A stretch of DNA of 64,000 nt. Source: Xanthomonas arboricola pv. guizotiae (GTDB lineage Bacteria; Pseudomonadota; Gammaproteobacteria; Xanthomonadales; Xanthomonadaceae). Within the stretch, counting starts at the first letter, position 1. Every line of letters begins with the position of its first letter. Made by a program: the position numbers and the translations under genes. The notes beneath the pieces were generated by a model. The model was not told where the DNA came from. It was given only the letters and a program-made list of their open reading frames with translations, and made no database searches. Location: positions 27,664 through 91,663 of the forward strand of contig NZ_MDSK01000021.1 of NCBI RefSeq assembly GCF_002940205.1, read 5' to 3'. Positions 46,853 to 58,133 of the stretch are shown here, piece by piece.

Positions 46853-49651
46853 TTAGTGGTTATCGTCGCCGGTGGGCACGTATTGCTGCAACGCCAGCAC
46901 CGATTCCCAGGGATCTGCACGCTGACGCCTGGCGCGTTGCAGGGCCTTGTCCATCGGGAAGGCGTCCGGGCCGCTGATCTTGCCGAGTTCTTCCCAGCGC
47001 AGCGGCACGGCGACGGTGGCCTTTTCGCGTGCGCGCAACGACCACGAACACACGCTGGTATTGCCGCGCCCGTTGCGCAGCCAGTCGACGAAGATCACGC
47101 CGTGGCGCTTGGCCTTGCTCATGGTGGCCACGTAGCGGTCCGGGGCGTGCGTCGCCAGCGCCTGGGCGAAGGCCTCGCAGAAATCGCGCGCCTGTTCCCA
47201 GTCCGCTTGCGGCACGATCGGCACCACCACGTGCAGGCCCTTGCCGCCGGACAGGCGCACCACGCTCTCCAGGCCGGCACTGCGCAGCTTGGCGCGGATG
47301 TCGCGCGCGGCCGCCACCACGTCGGCCCAGGACACCCCGTCGCCCGGGTCCAGGTCGAACACCAGCCGATCCGGATGCTCCGCGTCGTCGACCTGCGCGC
47401 CCCAGGGATGCAGCTCCAGCGTGTTCATCTGCACCAGCTCGAGCAGGCCGGCGGCATCCTCGACGTAGATGTAGTCCTCGGTGCCGCTCCTCTGCTGCAG
47501 CGGAATCGCCTTGATATGCGTGCCCAGGTGGCGGCCTTCGTGCTTCTGGAAGAAGCAGTCGCCGCCGGCGCCATCGGGGCAGCGCAGCAGCGACAAGGGG
47601 CGGCGTGCGATCTCTGCCAGCACCAGCGGCGCCACTGCGCGGTAATAGTCGGCCACATCGCCCTTGCTGATGCCCGCTGCGGGAAACACCACCCGCTCGG
47701 GATGGGTGATGGTGATGCCGTCCGTCGACGTAACTGTGGACTTGGACGCAGTGGACTTGGACGCGGTGGACTTGGATGTGGTGGATCTGGATGCAGTGGA
47801 TCTGGATGCGGTGGACTTCGGTCCGGTGGATGTGGACGCCGCAGCCCTGGATCTGGCGGCCGTCTTCGCTGCCGTCGACCGCACGCGCTTGCTGGCGGTG
47901 CTGGTGGATGCCTGGACCGTTGTTTTCGACGTTTTTTTACTCGTCGCCTTGCGCGCAGGCGCGGCGGCCGTGGCCGCAGCACCGCCTATACCTGCAGCAC
48001 GCGCCTTGCCTGGCGCGGCGCGGTCGCCGCCCAACTCGCTCATGGGTTTGTCCTCGCGCAGACGCTTGAATGCGGCCTGCCGCAGCAGGCCTTGCTTCGC
48101 CCAGCCGCGGAAGGCGACCTCGGCGATCAAGACCGGCCGTACCCAATGCACATCGCGTGGCCGCCCGGGGATGTGCGTCGGCAATTCCAGCGTGGCGGTG
48201 TCGCTATGCAGCGCCTGCAACAGCGCGCTGATCTTGCCGAGCAGGGCATCGTCGAAGCCGGTGCCCACGCGCCCGACATAACGCAGCGTCTTGCCCTCGC
48301 GCTGCGCCATCAGCAAGGCGCCGAAGCCGCTGCGCGCGCCCTTGGGATCGGTGTAGCCCACCACCACGAACTCGTCGCTGTCTTCGTGCTTGGTCTTGAC
48401 CCAATCGGCGCTGCGCCCTTCGCGATACCGCGCATCGGCGAGCTTGCTGACGATACCTTCCCAGCCGGTGCCGGCGCTGGCCGCAAAAACCTCCGGGCCG
48501 TGGCCGATCACATGGTCGCTAAACGCCAACGTGCCCGGCACATCGCCCAGCACGTCGTGCAGCAACTGCTTGCGTTGCAGCAGCGGGGTGTCGCGCAGAT
48601 CCACCCCGGCCACGCCGAGCAGGTCGAACACGAGGTAGCGCAGCGGTTGCGTGACGCTGCCATCGAGCGCGCGTTGCAATGCCGAGAAATCGCTGCGCCC
48701 CTGCGCGTCCAGCACCACCAGCTCGCCATCCAGGCGCGCATCGCGCACCGGCAAGGCCTGCACTGCACGCACCACGTCCGGGAAACGCTGCGTCCAGGCC
48801 TGGTCGTTACGCGAGCGCAGCTGCACCTGGCCATCGACCAGGTCGGCCAGCAGGCGGTAGCCGTCCCACTTGATCTCGTGCAACCAGCGCTCGCCATCCG
48901 GCGCCTGCTCGCGCAGCAAGGTCAGTTGCGCGCGCAGCTCGGTGGGGCATGGCGCATCGCGCGCACCGTCCAGCGCCAGGGCGCGGGTACGCCATTGCCT
49001 GGTGTCTGCGTGCGCCGGGCGCGTACGCTTGCCGGCTGCAGTCGTCCCGGCCCTCGCCGTTGCTGCCGGCGCGCGCCGCGCCCGGCTGGCCTTGGCACGG
49101 GTTGCCGGCGCCGCCGCAGCCGATGCGCCGGCGGCCTGCTGCGCCACCAGCGCATCGGCATCCAGATCGGCCGCATACGCATCGCTGCGCTTGAACAGCA
49201 GCCATTGCGGTTTGCCACCGCGCATCTGCGTGCGCACCAATGCGAAACCGCCGCGCAGCAGCGTGCCCTGCAGTTCGAATTCCAGCTTGCCAGCTTCCAG
49301 TGCCGCCAACGCATCGCCGTCGCACTGCCAATGCCCGTGGTCGAACACCTCCACATGCCCGGCGCCGTAATGGCCCTGCGGAATATCGCCGTGGAAGCTG
49401 GCGTACGACAGCGGGTGGTCCTCCACCTGAACCGCCAGGCGCTTTTCGCCCACGCGCAACGATGGGCCCTTGGGCACGGCCCAACTCTTGAGCACGCCGT
49501 CGACCTCCAGACGGAAGTCGTAATGGCGCGAGCTGGCGTGGTGCAACTGCACGACGAAGACCGGCTGCTTGCTGGCGCGCGCCGGCCTGCCGCCGGCCGG
49601 TTCCGGGGTCTGGTCGAAGCGGCGCTTGGCGTTGTAGTCGTGCAATGACAT
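46853..49651 (-). CDS. ligD: multifunctional DNA ligase D
   Basis: 932 residues; with Ku repairs double-strand breaks by end joining. Domain order: N-terminal 3'-phosphoesterase (about 30-170: QLHHASSRHYDFRLE, PLSYASFHGDIPQGHYG), ATP-dependent ligase with nucleotidyl Lys K261 in EIKWDGYR, then a Ser/Thr/Lys/Ala repeat linker (about residues 590-650), then primase/polymerase (GDCFFQKHEGRHLG, catalytic D-x-D in VFDLDPGDG, RLSGGKGLHVV). The linker is encoded by near-tandem repeats at about 47,700-47,860 and may vary between strains. The ATG at 49651 is nine bases after the ku stop, so one operon. Confidence 0.94.
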   Translation of the reverse strand: MSLHDYNAKRRFDQTPEPAGGRPARASKQPVFVVQLHHASSRHYDFRLEVDGVLKSWAVPKGPSLRVGEKRLAVQVEDHPLSYASFHGDIPQGHYGAGHVEVFDHGHWQCDGDALAALEAGKLEFELQGTLLRGGFALVRTQMRGGKPQWLLFKRSDAYAADLDADALVAQQAAGASAAAAPATRAKASRARRAPAATARAGTTAAGKRTRPAHADTRQWRTRALALDGARDAPCPTELRAQLTLLREQAPDGERWLHEIKWDGYRLLADLVDGQVQLRSRNDQAWTQRFPDVVRAVQALPVRDARLDGELVVLDAQGRSDFSALQRALDGSVTQPLRYLVFDLLGVAGVDLRDTPLLQRKQLLHDVLGDVPGTLAFSDHVIGHGPEVFAASAGTGWEGIVSKLADARYREGRSADWVKTKHEDSDEFVVVGYTDPKGARSGFGALLMAQREGKTLRYVGRVGTGFDDALLGKISALLQALHSDTATLELPTHIPGRPRDVHWVRPVLIAEVAFRGWAKQGLLRQAAFKRLREDKPMSELGGDRAAPGKARAAGIGGAAATAAAPARKATSKKTSKTTVQASTSTASKRVRSTAAKTAARSRAAASTSTGPKSTASRSTASRSTTSKSTASKSTASKSTVTSTDGITITHPERVVFPAAGISKGDVADYYRAVAPLVLAEIARRPLSLLRCPDGAGGDCFFQKHEGRHLGTHIKAIPLQQRSGTEDYIYVEDAAGLLELVQMNTLELHPWGAQVDDAEHPDRLVFDLDPGDGVSWADVVAAARDIRAKLRSAGLESVVRLSGGKGLHVVVPIVPQADWEQARDFCEAFAQALATHAPDRYVATMSKAKRHGVIFVDWLRNGRGNTSVCSWSLRAREKATVAVPLRWEELGKISGPDAFPMDKALQRARRQRADPWESVLALQQYVPTGDDNH

Positions 49652-49660
49652 GGGCGGGGC

Positions 49661-50623
49661 CTAGCCGGCCTTGCGACGCGGTGCCGCCTTGCTGGCGGTG
49701 GTCTTGGCGGTCTTGGCCGCGGTCTTCTTGGTGGCCTTCTTGGTCACTTTTTTGGCGGCGGTGTTGGCGGCGGTCTTTTTGGCCGCCCCCGTTGCCGGCG
49801 CGCTGCTCTTCTTGGCCGGCGTGCGCGTATTGGCCTGCAGGCTCTTCTGCAGCAGCGACATGAAATCGACCACGTTGGTGCTGGCGTCTTCGTGCTGCGG
49901 CGGCTCGACGTCCACGGTGGTGGTGCCGCCCTTGGCCTGGATGCGCTTGCGCAGGATCTGCTCGAGCTTGCCGCGGAACTCGTCGTGGTAATCCTCCGGC
50001 TGCCAGGTGCCGGACATCGACTCGATCAGCTGCCTGGCCATCTCCTGTTCCTTGGGCGTGATGCGGTACTCGCCCACCGCGCCGGCCGGCAGCTTGAAGT
50101 CCTGCGGGTCCACCACTTCCTGCTGATAGCGCAGCAGCAGCAGGATCAACGCATCGCCCTGCGGCATCACCGCGGCCAGATATTCGCGCGTGCGGATGAC
50201 CACCTTGGCAATGCCCACCTTGCCGGTGTCGCGCAGCGTCTCGCGCAGCAGCACATAGCCTTTTTCGGCCTTCTTGCCCGGCACCAGGATGTAGGGCTTT
50301 TCGAAATAGCGCGGGTCGATGTCGGCGGCGTCGACGAAGGTTTCCACCTCCACCGTTTCATGGCTTTCCGGCGAGGCCGAGCGGATGTCCTGCTCCTCGA
50401 CGATCACATAGCTGCCCTTGTCGTACTCGAACGCCTTGACGATCTCCTTCCACGGCACCTCGTCGCCAGTGTCGGCGTTGACGCGCTCGAAGCGGATCGG
50501 CTTCTTGTCGCGCGAATCGAGCATGCGGAAATGCAGATCCACCTTGCGCTCGCCCGACATCAGCGACACCGGCACATTGAGCAAGCCGAACGAGAGCGTT
50601 CCGGTCCAGATCGGTCGTGCCAT
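49661..50623 (-). CDS. ku: Ku end-binding protein
   Basis: 320 residues. Bacterial Ku homodimer that rings DNA ends and recruits LigD. Start WTGTLSFGLLNVPVSL, core DEVPWKEIVKAFEYDKG and PYILVPGKKAEKGYVLLRE, MARQLIESMSGTW near the end of the barrel. A long C-terminal Lys/Ala/Thr tail (KKVTKKATKKTAAKTAKTT), histone H1-like, follows; such tails help Ku thread along DNA. The ATG at 50623 fits the family start. First gene of the ku-ligD pair. Confidence 0.94.
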   Translation of the reverse strand: MARPIWTGTLSFGLLNVPVSLMSGERKVDLHFRMLDSRDKKPIRFERVNADTGDEVPWKEIVKAFEYDKGSYVIVEEQDIRSASPESHETVEVETFVDAADIDPRYFEKPYILVPGKKAEKGYVLLRETLRDTGKVGIAKVVIRTREYLAAVMPQGDALILLLLRYQQEVVDPQDFKLPAGAVGEYRITPKEQEMARQLIESMSGTWQPEDYHDEFRGKLEQILRKRIQAKGGTTTVDVEPPQHEDASTNVVDFMSLLQKSLQANTRTPAKKSSAPATGAAKKTAANTAAKKVTKKATKKTAAKTAKTTASKAAPRRKAG

Positions 50624-50777
50624 CGGCGGGTGACTCCGGGTGTTGTGTGGGTTGCCCCATAGCTGTAGCGCGGCCACCGTGATCCATGCGTGAGCCGTGC
50701 GTCTGCAGCTGCCACTGCGCCCCCTTCACCCGGCGCGCGGTGAACTGCGCATCCATCCCGATGACCAGGAGCACCGC

Positions 50778-50957
50778 ATGTCCCGCGACCCACTGCGCGA
50801 CCAACCGACCCAGCCGGGCGAACAGCACGGCAAGCGCGATGCCGAACACTACGAAGACCGCGGTGCCGGCGATGCGCCCGACACGCTGGTTCCCGCCGAT
50901 GGCGACACCCCGGCCAAGACGCCGGGCACCGCGCCGTCCACCGTGGCAGACCGCTGA
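50778..50957 (+). CDS. small hydrophilic hypothetical protein
   Basis: 59 residues, very polar and acidic/basic mixed (SRDPLRDQPTQPG, KRDAEHYEDRG, then Thr/Pro-rich end), probably disordered. AGGAG lies six bases before the ATG at 50778. Transcribed opposite to both neighbours. No family recognised. Confidence 0.55.
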   Translation: MSRDPLRDQPTQPGEQHGKRDAEHYEDRGAGDAPDTLVPADGDTPAKTPGTAPSTVADR

Positions 50958-51005
50958 AACCGGCCGGCTGATTCCCCGCCCGCAGCACCGCCAGGCGGGC
51001 CAGGG

Positions 51006-51401
51006 TCACGCCCGGCCCGCCCGCTGCAGCTGGGCAAATTCCTCATCGGCAAACAGGCGCGAGCGCACCAGAAAGCGCACGCCCTCGCCGTTTTCCAGCG
51101 AGAACATGCCACCGCGCCCCGGCACCACATCGATGATCAGCTGGGTGTGCTTCCAGTATTCGAACTGCGCGCGGCTGATGTAGAACGGCGCGCCGCCGAT
51201 CTCGCCCAGCAGCACGTCGCGGTCGCCAACGATGAAGTCGCCCACCGGGAAACACATCGGCGAGGAGCCATCGCAGCAGCCGCCGGATTGATGGAACAGC
51301 ACATCGCCGTGGCGTGCGCGCAGCGTGTCGATCAACTGCAACGCCGCCAGCGTGGCCGTCACCTGCAAGGGTGGGTCTGTCTGCGTGGTGGTGCCCTGCA
51401 T
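51006..51401 (-). CDS. DUF779 family protein
   Basis: 131 residues with the DUF779 hallmark HQSGGCCDGSSPMCFP (metal-binding-like Cys cluster) and GAPFYISRAQFEYWKHT, IDVVPGRGGMFSLE. Members are encoded next to aldehyde dehydrogenases and may be small metal or cofactor accessory proteins. It lies 21 bp after the adh stop on the same strand, the last gene of the aldehyde operon. Confidence 0.88.
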   Translation of the reverse strand: MQGTTTQTDPPLQVTATLAALQLIDTLRARHGDVLFHQSGGCCDGSSPMCFPVGDFIVGDRDVLLGEIGGAPFYISRAQFEYWKHTQLIIDVVPGRGGMFSLENGEGVRFLVRSRLFADEEFAQLQRAGRA

Positions 51402-51422
51402 CGTCTGCCTCCTGCGGCGCGG

Positions 51423-52451
51423 TCAGGCCGCCATGTCGAGCACGATACGCCCCTCGATCGTTCCGGCGTGCATGCGCGCGAACACGTCGTTGATGTTGTC
51501 CAGGGTGTCGGTGGCCACGGTCGCGGCGACCTTGCCCTGCTCGGCGAAGGCCAGCGACTCCTGCAGGTCCAGCCGGGTGCCGACGATCGAGCCGCGCACG
51601 GTCACGCCATTGAGCACCATGCCGAAGATGTCCAGCGCGAACTGGCCCGGTGGCAGGCCGTTGAGCGACACCGTGCCGCCGCGGCGCACCATGCCGATCG
51701 CCTGCTCGAAGGCCTTGGGCGATACCGCGGTGACCAGGGCGCCGTGTGCGCCGCCGATTTCCTTCTTCAGGTACGCCACCGGATCGGTGGTGCGCGCGTT
51801 GACCGTCACCGTGGCGCCCAGGCGCCTGGCCAGCGCCAGCTTGGCGTCGTCCACATCCACGGCGGCCACGTTCAGTCCCATCGCCTTGGCATATTGCACT
51901 GCCATATGGCCGAGCCCGCCGATGCCGGAAATCACCACCCACTGGCCCGGCTTGGTATCGGTGACCTTCAGGCCCTTGTAGACGGTGACGCCCGCGCACA
52001 GAATCGGCGCGACCTCGACGAAGCCGATGCCCTTGGGCAGATGCCCGACGTAATCGGCATTGGCCAGCGCGTACTGCGCAAAGCCGCCGTTGACCGAGTA
52101 GCCGCTGTTCTGCTGCGCCTCGCACAGGGTTTCCCAGCCGCCCAGGCAGTGCTCGCAATGCCCGCAGGCCGAATACAGCCAGGGAATACCCACCCGGTCG
52201 CCTTCCTTGACGTGACGCACGCCCGCACCCACCGCCACCACATAGCCCACGCCCTCATGGCCGGGGATGAACGGAGGATTCGGCTTGACCGGCCAGTCCC
52301 CCTGCGCGGCGTGCAGATCGGTGTGGCAGACCCCGCAGGCCTGGATGTCGACCAGCAAATCGCCGGCCTGGGGCCGTGGCACCTGTACTTCCTCGATCAC
52401 CAGTGGTGCGCCGAACTGGCGCACCACTGCGGCTTTCATCGTCGTGTCCAT
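51423..52451 (-). CDS. adhP: zinc-dependent alcohol dehydrogenase (AdhP type)
   Basis: 342 residues. Catalytic zinc ligands in [17 protein letters not shown] and GHEGVGYV, structural zinc cluster [15 protein letters not shown], and NAD-binding [15 protein letters not shown]. Interconverts primary alcohols and aldehydes. The ATG at 52451 gives normal length; an ATG at 52439 (MKAAVV) is possible. 98 bp downstream of the aldehyde dehydrogenase, same strand: together they would oxidise an alcohol to acid, probably ethanol or related short alcohols. Confidence 0.92.
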   Translation of the reverse strand: MDTTMKAAVVRQFGAPLVIEEVQVPRPQAGDLLVDIQACGVCHTDLHAAQGDWPVKPNPPFIPGHEGVGYVVAVGAGVRHVKEGDRVGIPWLYSACGHCEHCLGGWETLCEAQQNSGYSVNGGFAQYALANADYVGHLPKGIGFVEVAPILCAGVTVYKGLKVTDTKPGQWVVISGIGGLGHMAVQYAKAMGLNVAAVDVDDAKLALARRLGATVTVNARTTDPVAYLKKEIGGAHGALVTAVSPKAFEQAIGMVRRGGTVSLNGLPPGQFALDIFGMVLNGVTVRGSIVGTRLDLQESLAFAEQGKVAATVATDTLDNINDVFARMHAGTIEGRIVLDMAA

Positions 52452-52549
52452 GGTGTCCCCGCAGCGTGTCTGGTTGGGCCAGGATGGGCGAGGCGTGGCA
52501 GCGACGCCTTGATCGAGATCAATCTGCAGCGACGCGGCCCGGCAGCATG

Positions 52550-54079
<1,530 letters not shown>

Positions 54080-54082
54080 CAT

Positions 54083-54512
54083 GGTCTCCTGCGGAGGTGG
54101 TCCGATGCGCACGTGTATACCCGCGCAAGCGCCAGCGCAATGTCATGTCACGCGCTGTTGCGCTGCGTCATTGCAGCGCTGCCGCCGCAGCATGCGGCAG
54201 CGGCGGAATCACGCTGCGGCGCGTCATCGCCTGCGACCACGGCCAGGCGCAATATGCGAGCAACCACAGCGCGCGATGGGTGACTTGCATGCCATGCGCA
54301 GCACGCACCTCAGCTGCGCGGTGCGGCCGGCTTGAAGACGTCGGGATCGGCATGCCGATGCCACACGAGCGCACCTTGCAGCTTGACCCGTTTGAACTGC
54401 TGGTGTGGCGTGTCGGTGGCAAACCGTGCGTTGGCGGGATGGCTTTGTCGCGCCCGGGTGCGCTCCTACGGGCGGTGCGCGTGTCGTTGACTGCGCGCCG
54501 CCGGCGGCCGGA
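54083..54512. other. promoter region of the aldehyde operon and 3' flank of TonB receptor
   Basis: No gene. It contains a palindrome CCGCCGCAGCATGCGGCAGCGG-type hairpin near 54,180-54,206 that may end the receptor transcript. I found no convincing sigma-54 box, which such operons often have. Confidence 0.4.
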
Positions 54513-56651
54513 TCAGCCGCCGAAATCCCATTGCAGACCGATCGTGTAGGTGCGGTCCGGACCCGGCTCGTAATAGCGCCCGTTGCCGTCGTTGACGATC
54601 ACCGAGCCGATGTAGTGCCGGTCCAGCGCATTGTCGATGCGGGCGAAGGTGCGCAGCCCACCCAGCGTGGTGGTCCAGCGCCGGGAGGCTTCCAGGTTGA
54701 CCAGCGCGTAACCGGGGGCGCGCTCGGTGGCCAGGTCGTTGACCACGGTGGCGTCGGAGGCCAGCGTTTCGGCGGCGAACTGCCATTGCGCCGGCTGCCA
54801 CTGCCAGCGCGCGAACAGCTGCTGGCGCGGCACGCCCGGCAGGCGTGATCCGCTCGCCACCGGCGCGGTGGGCGTGGCGCAGCCACTGCTGGCGCAGGTG
54901 AGGTAGCCGTCGCGCACGCTGGCATCGACGAAGGTGTAGGCCAGCTGCAGCTGCTGGGTGGTGCCCACCGGTTGATTCCAGCTCAGCTCCGCGCCCTGGC
55001 GGCGGGTGGCGCCGATGTTGCGATAGGTGCTGCGGCCGTTGGTATTGCTGGCCACGGCCAGTTCGTCGTCGGTATCGGCGCGGAACAGCGCCACCTCCAC
55101 CGCTGCGCCGCTCTGCGCGCGCCACTTGCTGCCGATCTCGTAGTTGCGGCTGGTCGCCGCGCCCAGATCCAGCGCCAGGCCAGCGCCGCCATCGCTGCGG
55201 TAGCCCAGCTCGTTGAAGGTGGGCGTTTCGAAACCGCGCCCGACCGAGGCGTAGAAACGCAGGTCCTCGGCGGCACGGAACACAATGCCGGCCACCGGCG
55301 TGGTCGCCGAATAATCGCGCCGGCCGCTGTCGTCGGGATTGCGCCCGAGGATGTAGTGGTCGTCCGAGTCGAAGCGCACCTGGCTATGGCGCACGCCCAA
55401 CAAGGCGGACCAGCGCTCGCTCCACTGCCACCACAGCTGCGCAAACTGGTCCACGTTCTCGGCCTGGTCGCGCTGGTTGCGGCGCAGCGCGCCCTTGACG
55501 CCCAGCGTGTCGCCGACGAAGTTTTCATAGCCGGTGCGGTGCTGGCGCTGGCGATCGACGTTTGCGCCCACGGTCAGCTGCAACGGCCGGCCCAGCGCCT
55601 CGCCCTGCCAGGCCCAGCGCGCATCGGCACCTTCGTAATTGCTGTCCAGATCGATCACCCCGCCCGAATGCAGCGGATTGCGCTGCACCGCCACCGGGAT
55701 CGCCAGGAACTGCTCCACGCTGCGCTGCCCGCCGTAGGCCATCAGCCGCAGCGTCTGGCTGTCGAATTGCTGGGTGAAGATGGCGCCGGCCTGCGACTGG
55801 CGCACCGACTTGCGGGTATCGAACTGGGTCGCCACCGACGTGGCCTGCGCCGGATCGGCATTGAACTGGGCGCGGGTCAGGCCGAGCGGGTCTTGCGCAT
55901 CCGGTGCGTCCAGATAATTGAGCATCAGATCCAACCGGCTGCCTTCGGCCAGATCGAAGCCGAGCTTGGCATTGACCGAGTCGCGCTTGGCGCGGCTGTG
56001 GTCGCGGAAGCCATCGGTTTCGAAATGATTGGCCGCCAGGTTGTAATGCACCGCGCCCTGCTGGCCGAGCAATTGCGCACCCGTGTTGACGGTGGCATTG
56101 CTGCCATAGGTGGCGCGCAGCCGCCACGGGTCGCCCGGCTTGCCGTCGGCGCTCCACAGCTGCAGCACGCCGCCGGAGGAGTTGCCGTACAACGCCGAAA
56201 ACGGCCCGCGCAGCACTTCCACCCGCTCGGCGCCCAGCACGTTGAAGTGCGACAGCTGGCCCTGGCCGTCGGGCATGCTGGCCGGAATGCCGTCGACCAG
56301 CAGCCGCACCCCGCGCACGCCGAAGGTGGAGCGCGCGCCGAAGCCGCGGATCGACAGCTGGGTGTCCTGGGCGTAGTTCTGGCGGTCGCGCGCCACCAGC
56401 CCGGGAATGCCGTCCAGCAACTCGGAGACCTGCGCGCCGCGGCGGTTGTCGTCGTCGGCCGCCACCACGGTGAAGGAGGCCGGCAGGTCGAAGTCGTCCA
56501 CCCCGCGCACGCGTGCGGCGTCCACCTGCACGGTGGGCAAGCGCTGGATCGGTGTGGCGGCAGGCGGCGCCGGATCGGCGGCCAGGACGGGCGGCGCGGC
56601 GCTCGTGGCGAACAGGCCGCAGGCGGCGGCCAACAAGGTGAGTCTGGACAT
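54513..56651 (-). CDS. TonB-dependent receptor, siderophore/metal type
   Basis: 712 residues, smaller than the pectin-locus receptors. Signal peptide (LTLLAAACGLFATSAAPPVLA), then LPTVQVDAARVRG as TonB box, plug with QLSIRGFGARSTFGVRGV, LLVDGIPASMPDGQGQ and RVEVLRGPFSALYGNSSGG, and a 22-strand barrel ending RTYTIGLQWDF. The plug is of the FecA/catecholate class, so iron or another metal chelate is likely; the substrate is not determined. No regulator (FecIR) adjoins. The ATG at 56651 has AGGGA about ten bases upstream. Confidence 0.9.
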   Translation of the reverse strand: MSRLTLLAAACGLFATSAAPPVLAADPAPPAATPIQRLPTVQVDAARVRGVDDFDLPASFTVVAADDDNRRGAQVSELLDGIPGLVARDRQNYAQDTQLSIRGFGARSTFGVRGVRLLVDGIPASMPDGQGQLSHFNVLGAERVEVLRGPFSALYGNSSGGVLQLWSADGKPGDPWRLRATYGSNATVNTGAQLLGQQGAVHYNLAANHFETDGFRDHSRAKRDSVNAKLGFDLAEGSRLDLMLNYLDAPDAQDPLGLTRAQFNADPAQATSVATQFDTRKSVRQSQAGAIFTQQFDSQTLRLMAYGGQRSVEQFLAIPVAVQRNPLHSGGVIDLDSNYEGADARWAWQGEALGRPLQLTVGANVDRQRQHRTGYENFVGDTLGVKGALRRNQRDQAENVDQFAQLWWQWSERWSALLGVRHSQVRFDSDDHYILGRNPDDSGRRDYSATTPVAGIVFRAAEDLRFYASVGRGFETPTFNELGYRSDGGAGLALDLGAATSRNYEIGSKWRAQSGAAVEVALFRADTDDELAVASNTNGRSTYRNIGATRRQGAELSWNQPVGTTQQLQLAYTFVDASVRDGYLTCASSGCATPTAPVASGSRLPGVPRQQLFARWQWQPAQWQFAAETLASDATVVNDLATERAPGYALVNLEASRRWTTTLGGLRTFARIDNALDRHYIGSVIVNDGNGRYYEPGPDRTYTIGLQWDFGG

Positions 56652-56808
56652 GGGCGTAGTGTCCCTCATCCGTACTGTGGCCGCATCGTTGCGTACGGAA
56701 CGAAGCATGCTACGCCGGCCATGGGCTGCTACGATGAGGTGGTTTGGCCCAGCCGCGGCCGAGCATCCTGGAAGTCCCTCACTCTTTCGTCCTTCAGCGA
56801 GTCATGCC

Positions 56809-58011
56809 GTGTCCTTCTTTGCAAACGTGGAACAGGTTCCAGGCGACCCCATCCTGGGCCTGACCGAGGCCTACAACGCCGACAGCCGCCCCAACAAGGT
56901 CAACCTGGGCGTGGGCATCTATTACGACGAAAACGGGCGCATCCCGCTGTTGCGCGCCGTGCACAAGATCGAGCAGCAGCTCGCGCAGGACGCCAAACCG
57001 CGCGGCTACCTGCCCATCGACGGCCTGGCCGCCTACGACAAGGCCACCCAGGAGCTGCTGTTCGGCGCCGAGTCGGCGCTGCTGGCCTCCGGCCGCGTGG
57101 CGACCTCGCAGACCGTCGGCGGCAGCGGCGCCTTGCGCGTGGGCGCGGACCTGCTCAAGAAGCTGCTGCCCACCTCCACCATCGCCATCAGCAACCCGAG
57201 CTGGGAAAACCATCGCGCGGTGTTCGGCGCGGCCGGCTTCGAGGTCGTGGACTACACCTATTTCGATGCCGCCAGCCATGGGCTGAACTTCGACGGCATG
57301 CTCGCCGACCTGGCAAAACTCGAACCGGGCACGGTGGTGCTGCTGCACGCCTGCTGCCACAACCCGACCGGCGCGGACCTGAGCAAGGAGCAGTGGAAGC
57401 AGGTTGCCGGGCTGTTGAAGGAACGCAACCTGTTCCCGTTCGTCGACATCGCCTACCAGGGCTTCGACAAGGGCATCGAGGCCGATGCCTACGCGGTACG
57501 CCTGCTCGCTGCCGAAGGCATCGACAGCTACGTGGTCGCCAGCTCGTACTCCAAGTCGTTCTCGCTGTATGGCGAGCGCGTGGGCGCGCTGTCGGTGGTC
57601 TCGGCCACCGCGGCCGAAGCCAAGGCCGTGCAATCGCAGGTCAAGCGCATCATCCGCACGATCTACTCCAGCCCGTCCACGCATGGCGCCGCTTTGGTGG
57701 CCGGCGTGCTGACCAGCCCGGAGCTGCGCGATCTGTGGGAGCAGGAGCTGACCGAGATGCGCGAGCGCATCCACGCCCTGCGTGCGGGCCTGGTGGCCAA
57801 GCTGGACACATTGGGCGCGCCGGAGTTTGCGTTCATCCAGCGCCAGGCCGGCATGTTCTCGTACTCGGGCCTGACCAGGACCCAGGTGGACCGCCTGCGC
57901 GAGGAATTCGCGATCTACGCCGTCGGCACCGGCCGCATCTGCGTGGCCGCGCTGAGCCAGCGCAACCTGGACTACGTGGCACAGGCCGTGGCCACGGTCA
58001 GTCGGGTCTGA
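56809..58011 (+). CDS. tyrB: aromatic/aspartate aminotransferase (PLP, class I)
   Basis: 400 residues. Fold-type I aminotransferase; transfers amino groups between aspartate or aromatic amino acids and 2-oxoglutarate. PLP lysine in SSYSKSFSLYGERVG, phosphate-binding Arg in the same segment, ACCHNPTGADL (Asn for PLP), and the C-terminal substrate Arg in YAVGTGRICVAAL. GTG at 56809 (V-S-F-F-A-N-V) matches the family's start, whereas the open frame extends far upstream without similarity. tyrB versus aspC specificity cannot be settled by eye. Confidence 0.9.
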   Translation: MSFFANVEQVPGDPILGLTEAYNADSRPNKVNLGVGIYYDENGRIPLLRAVHKIEQQLAQDAKPRGYLPIDGLAAYDKATQELLFGAESALLASGRVATSQTVGGSGALRVGADLLKKLLPTSTIAISNPSWENHRAVFGAAGFEVVDYTYFDAASHGLNFDGMLADLAKLEPGTVVLLHACCHNPTGADLSKEQWKQVAGLLKERNLFPFVDIAYQGFDKGIEADAYAVRLLAAEGIDSYVVASSYSKSFSLYGERVGALSVVSATAAEAKAVQSQVKRIIRTIYSSPSTHGAALVAGVLTSPELRDLWEQELTEMRERIHALRAGLVAKLDTLGAPEFAFIQRQAGMFSYSGLTRTQVDRLREEFAIYAVGTGRICVAALSQRNLDYVAQAVATVSRV

Positions 58012-58026
58012 GTGTCAGACTTTCCT
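58005..58026 (+). terminator. weak terminator of the aminotransferase gene
   Basis: GTCTGA (including the stop) pairs with TCAGAC across GTG, followed by TTTCCTT. Confidence 0.4.
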
Positions 58027-58133
58027 TACAAGTTTTGATGCAATTTTCTTGCGTGATTTTAACCAAAATCCCACTTGATCTCAGCACAGCGATTATTAAA
58101 AATACGAAAGTAAACTAACGTAAGGATACGAAA

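Noticed and set aside
46790..49648. 952-codon plus-strand frame opposite ligD
   Set aside because: Antisense shadow of LigD.
54083..54330. Sigma-54 promoter for the aldehyde operon
   Set aside because: A TGGCGCTTGCG stretch on the minus strand lacks the required spacing between GG and GC elements.
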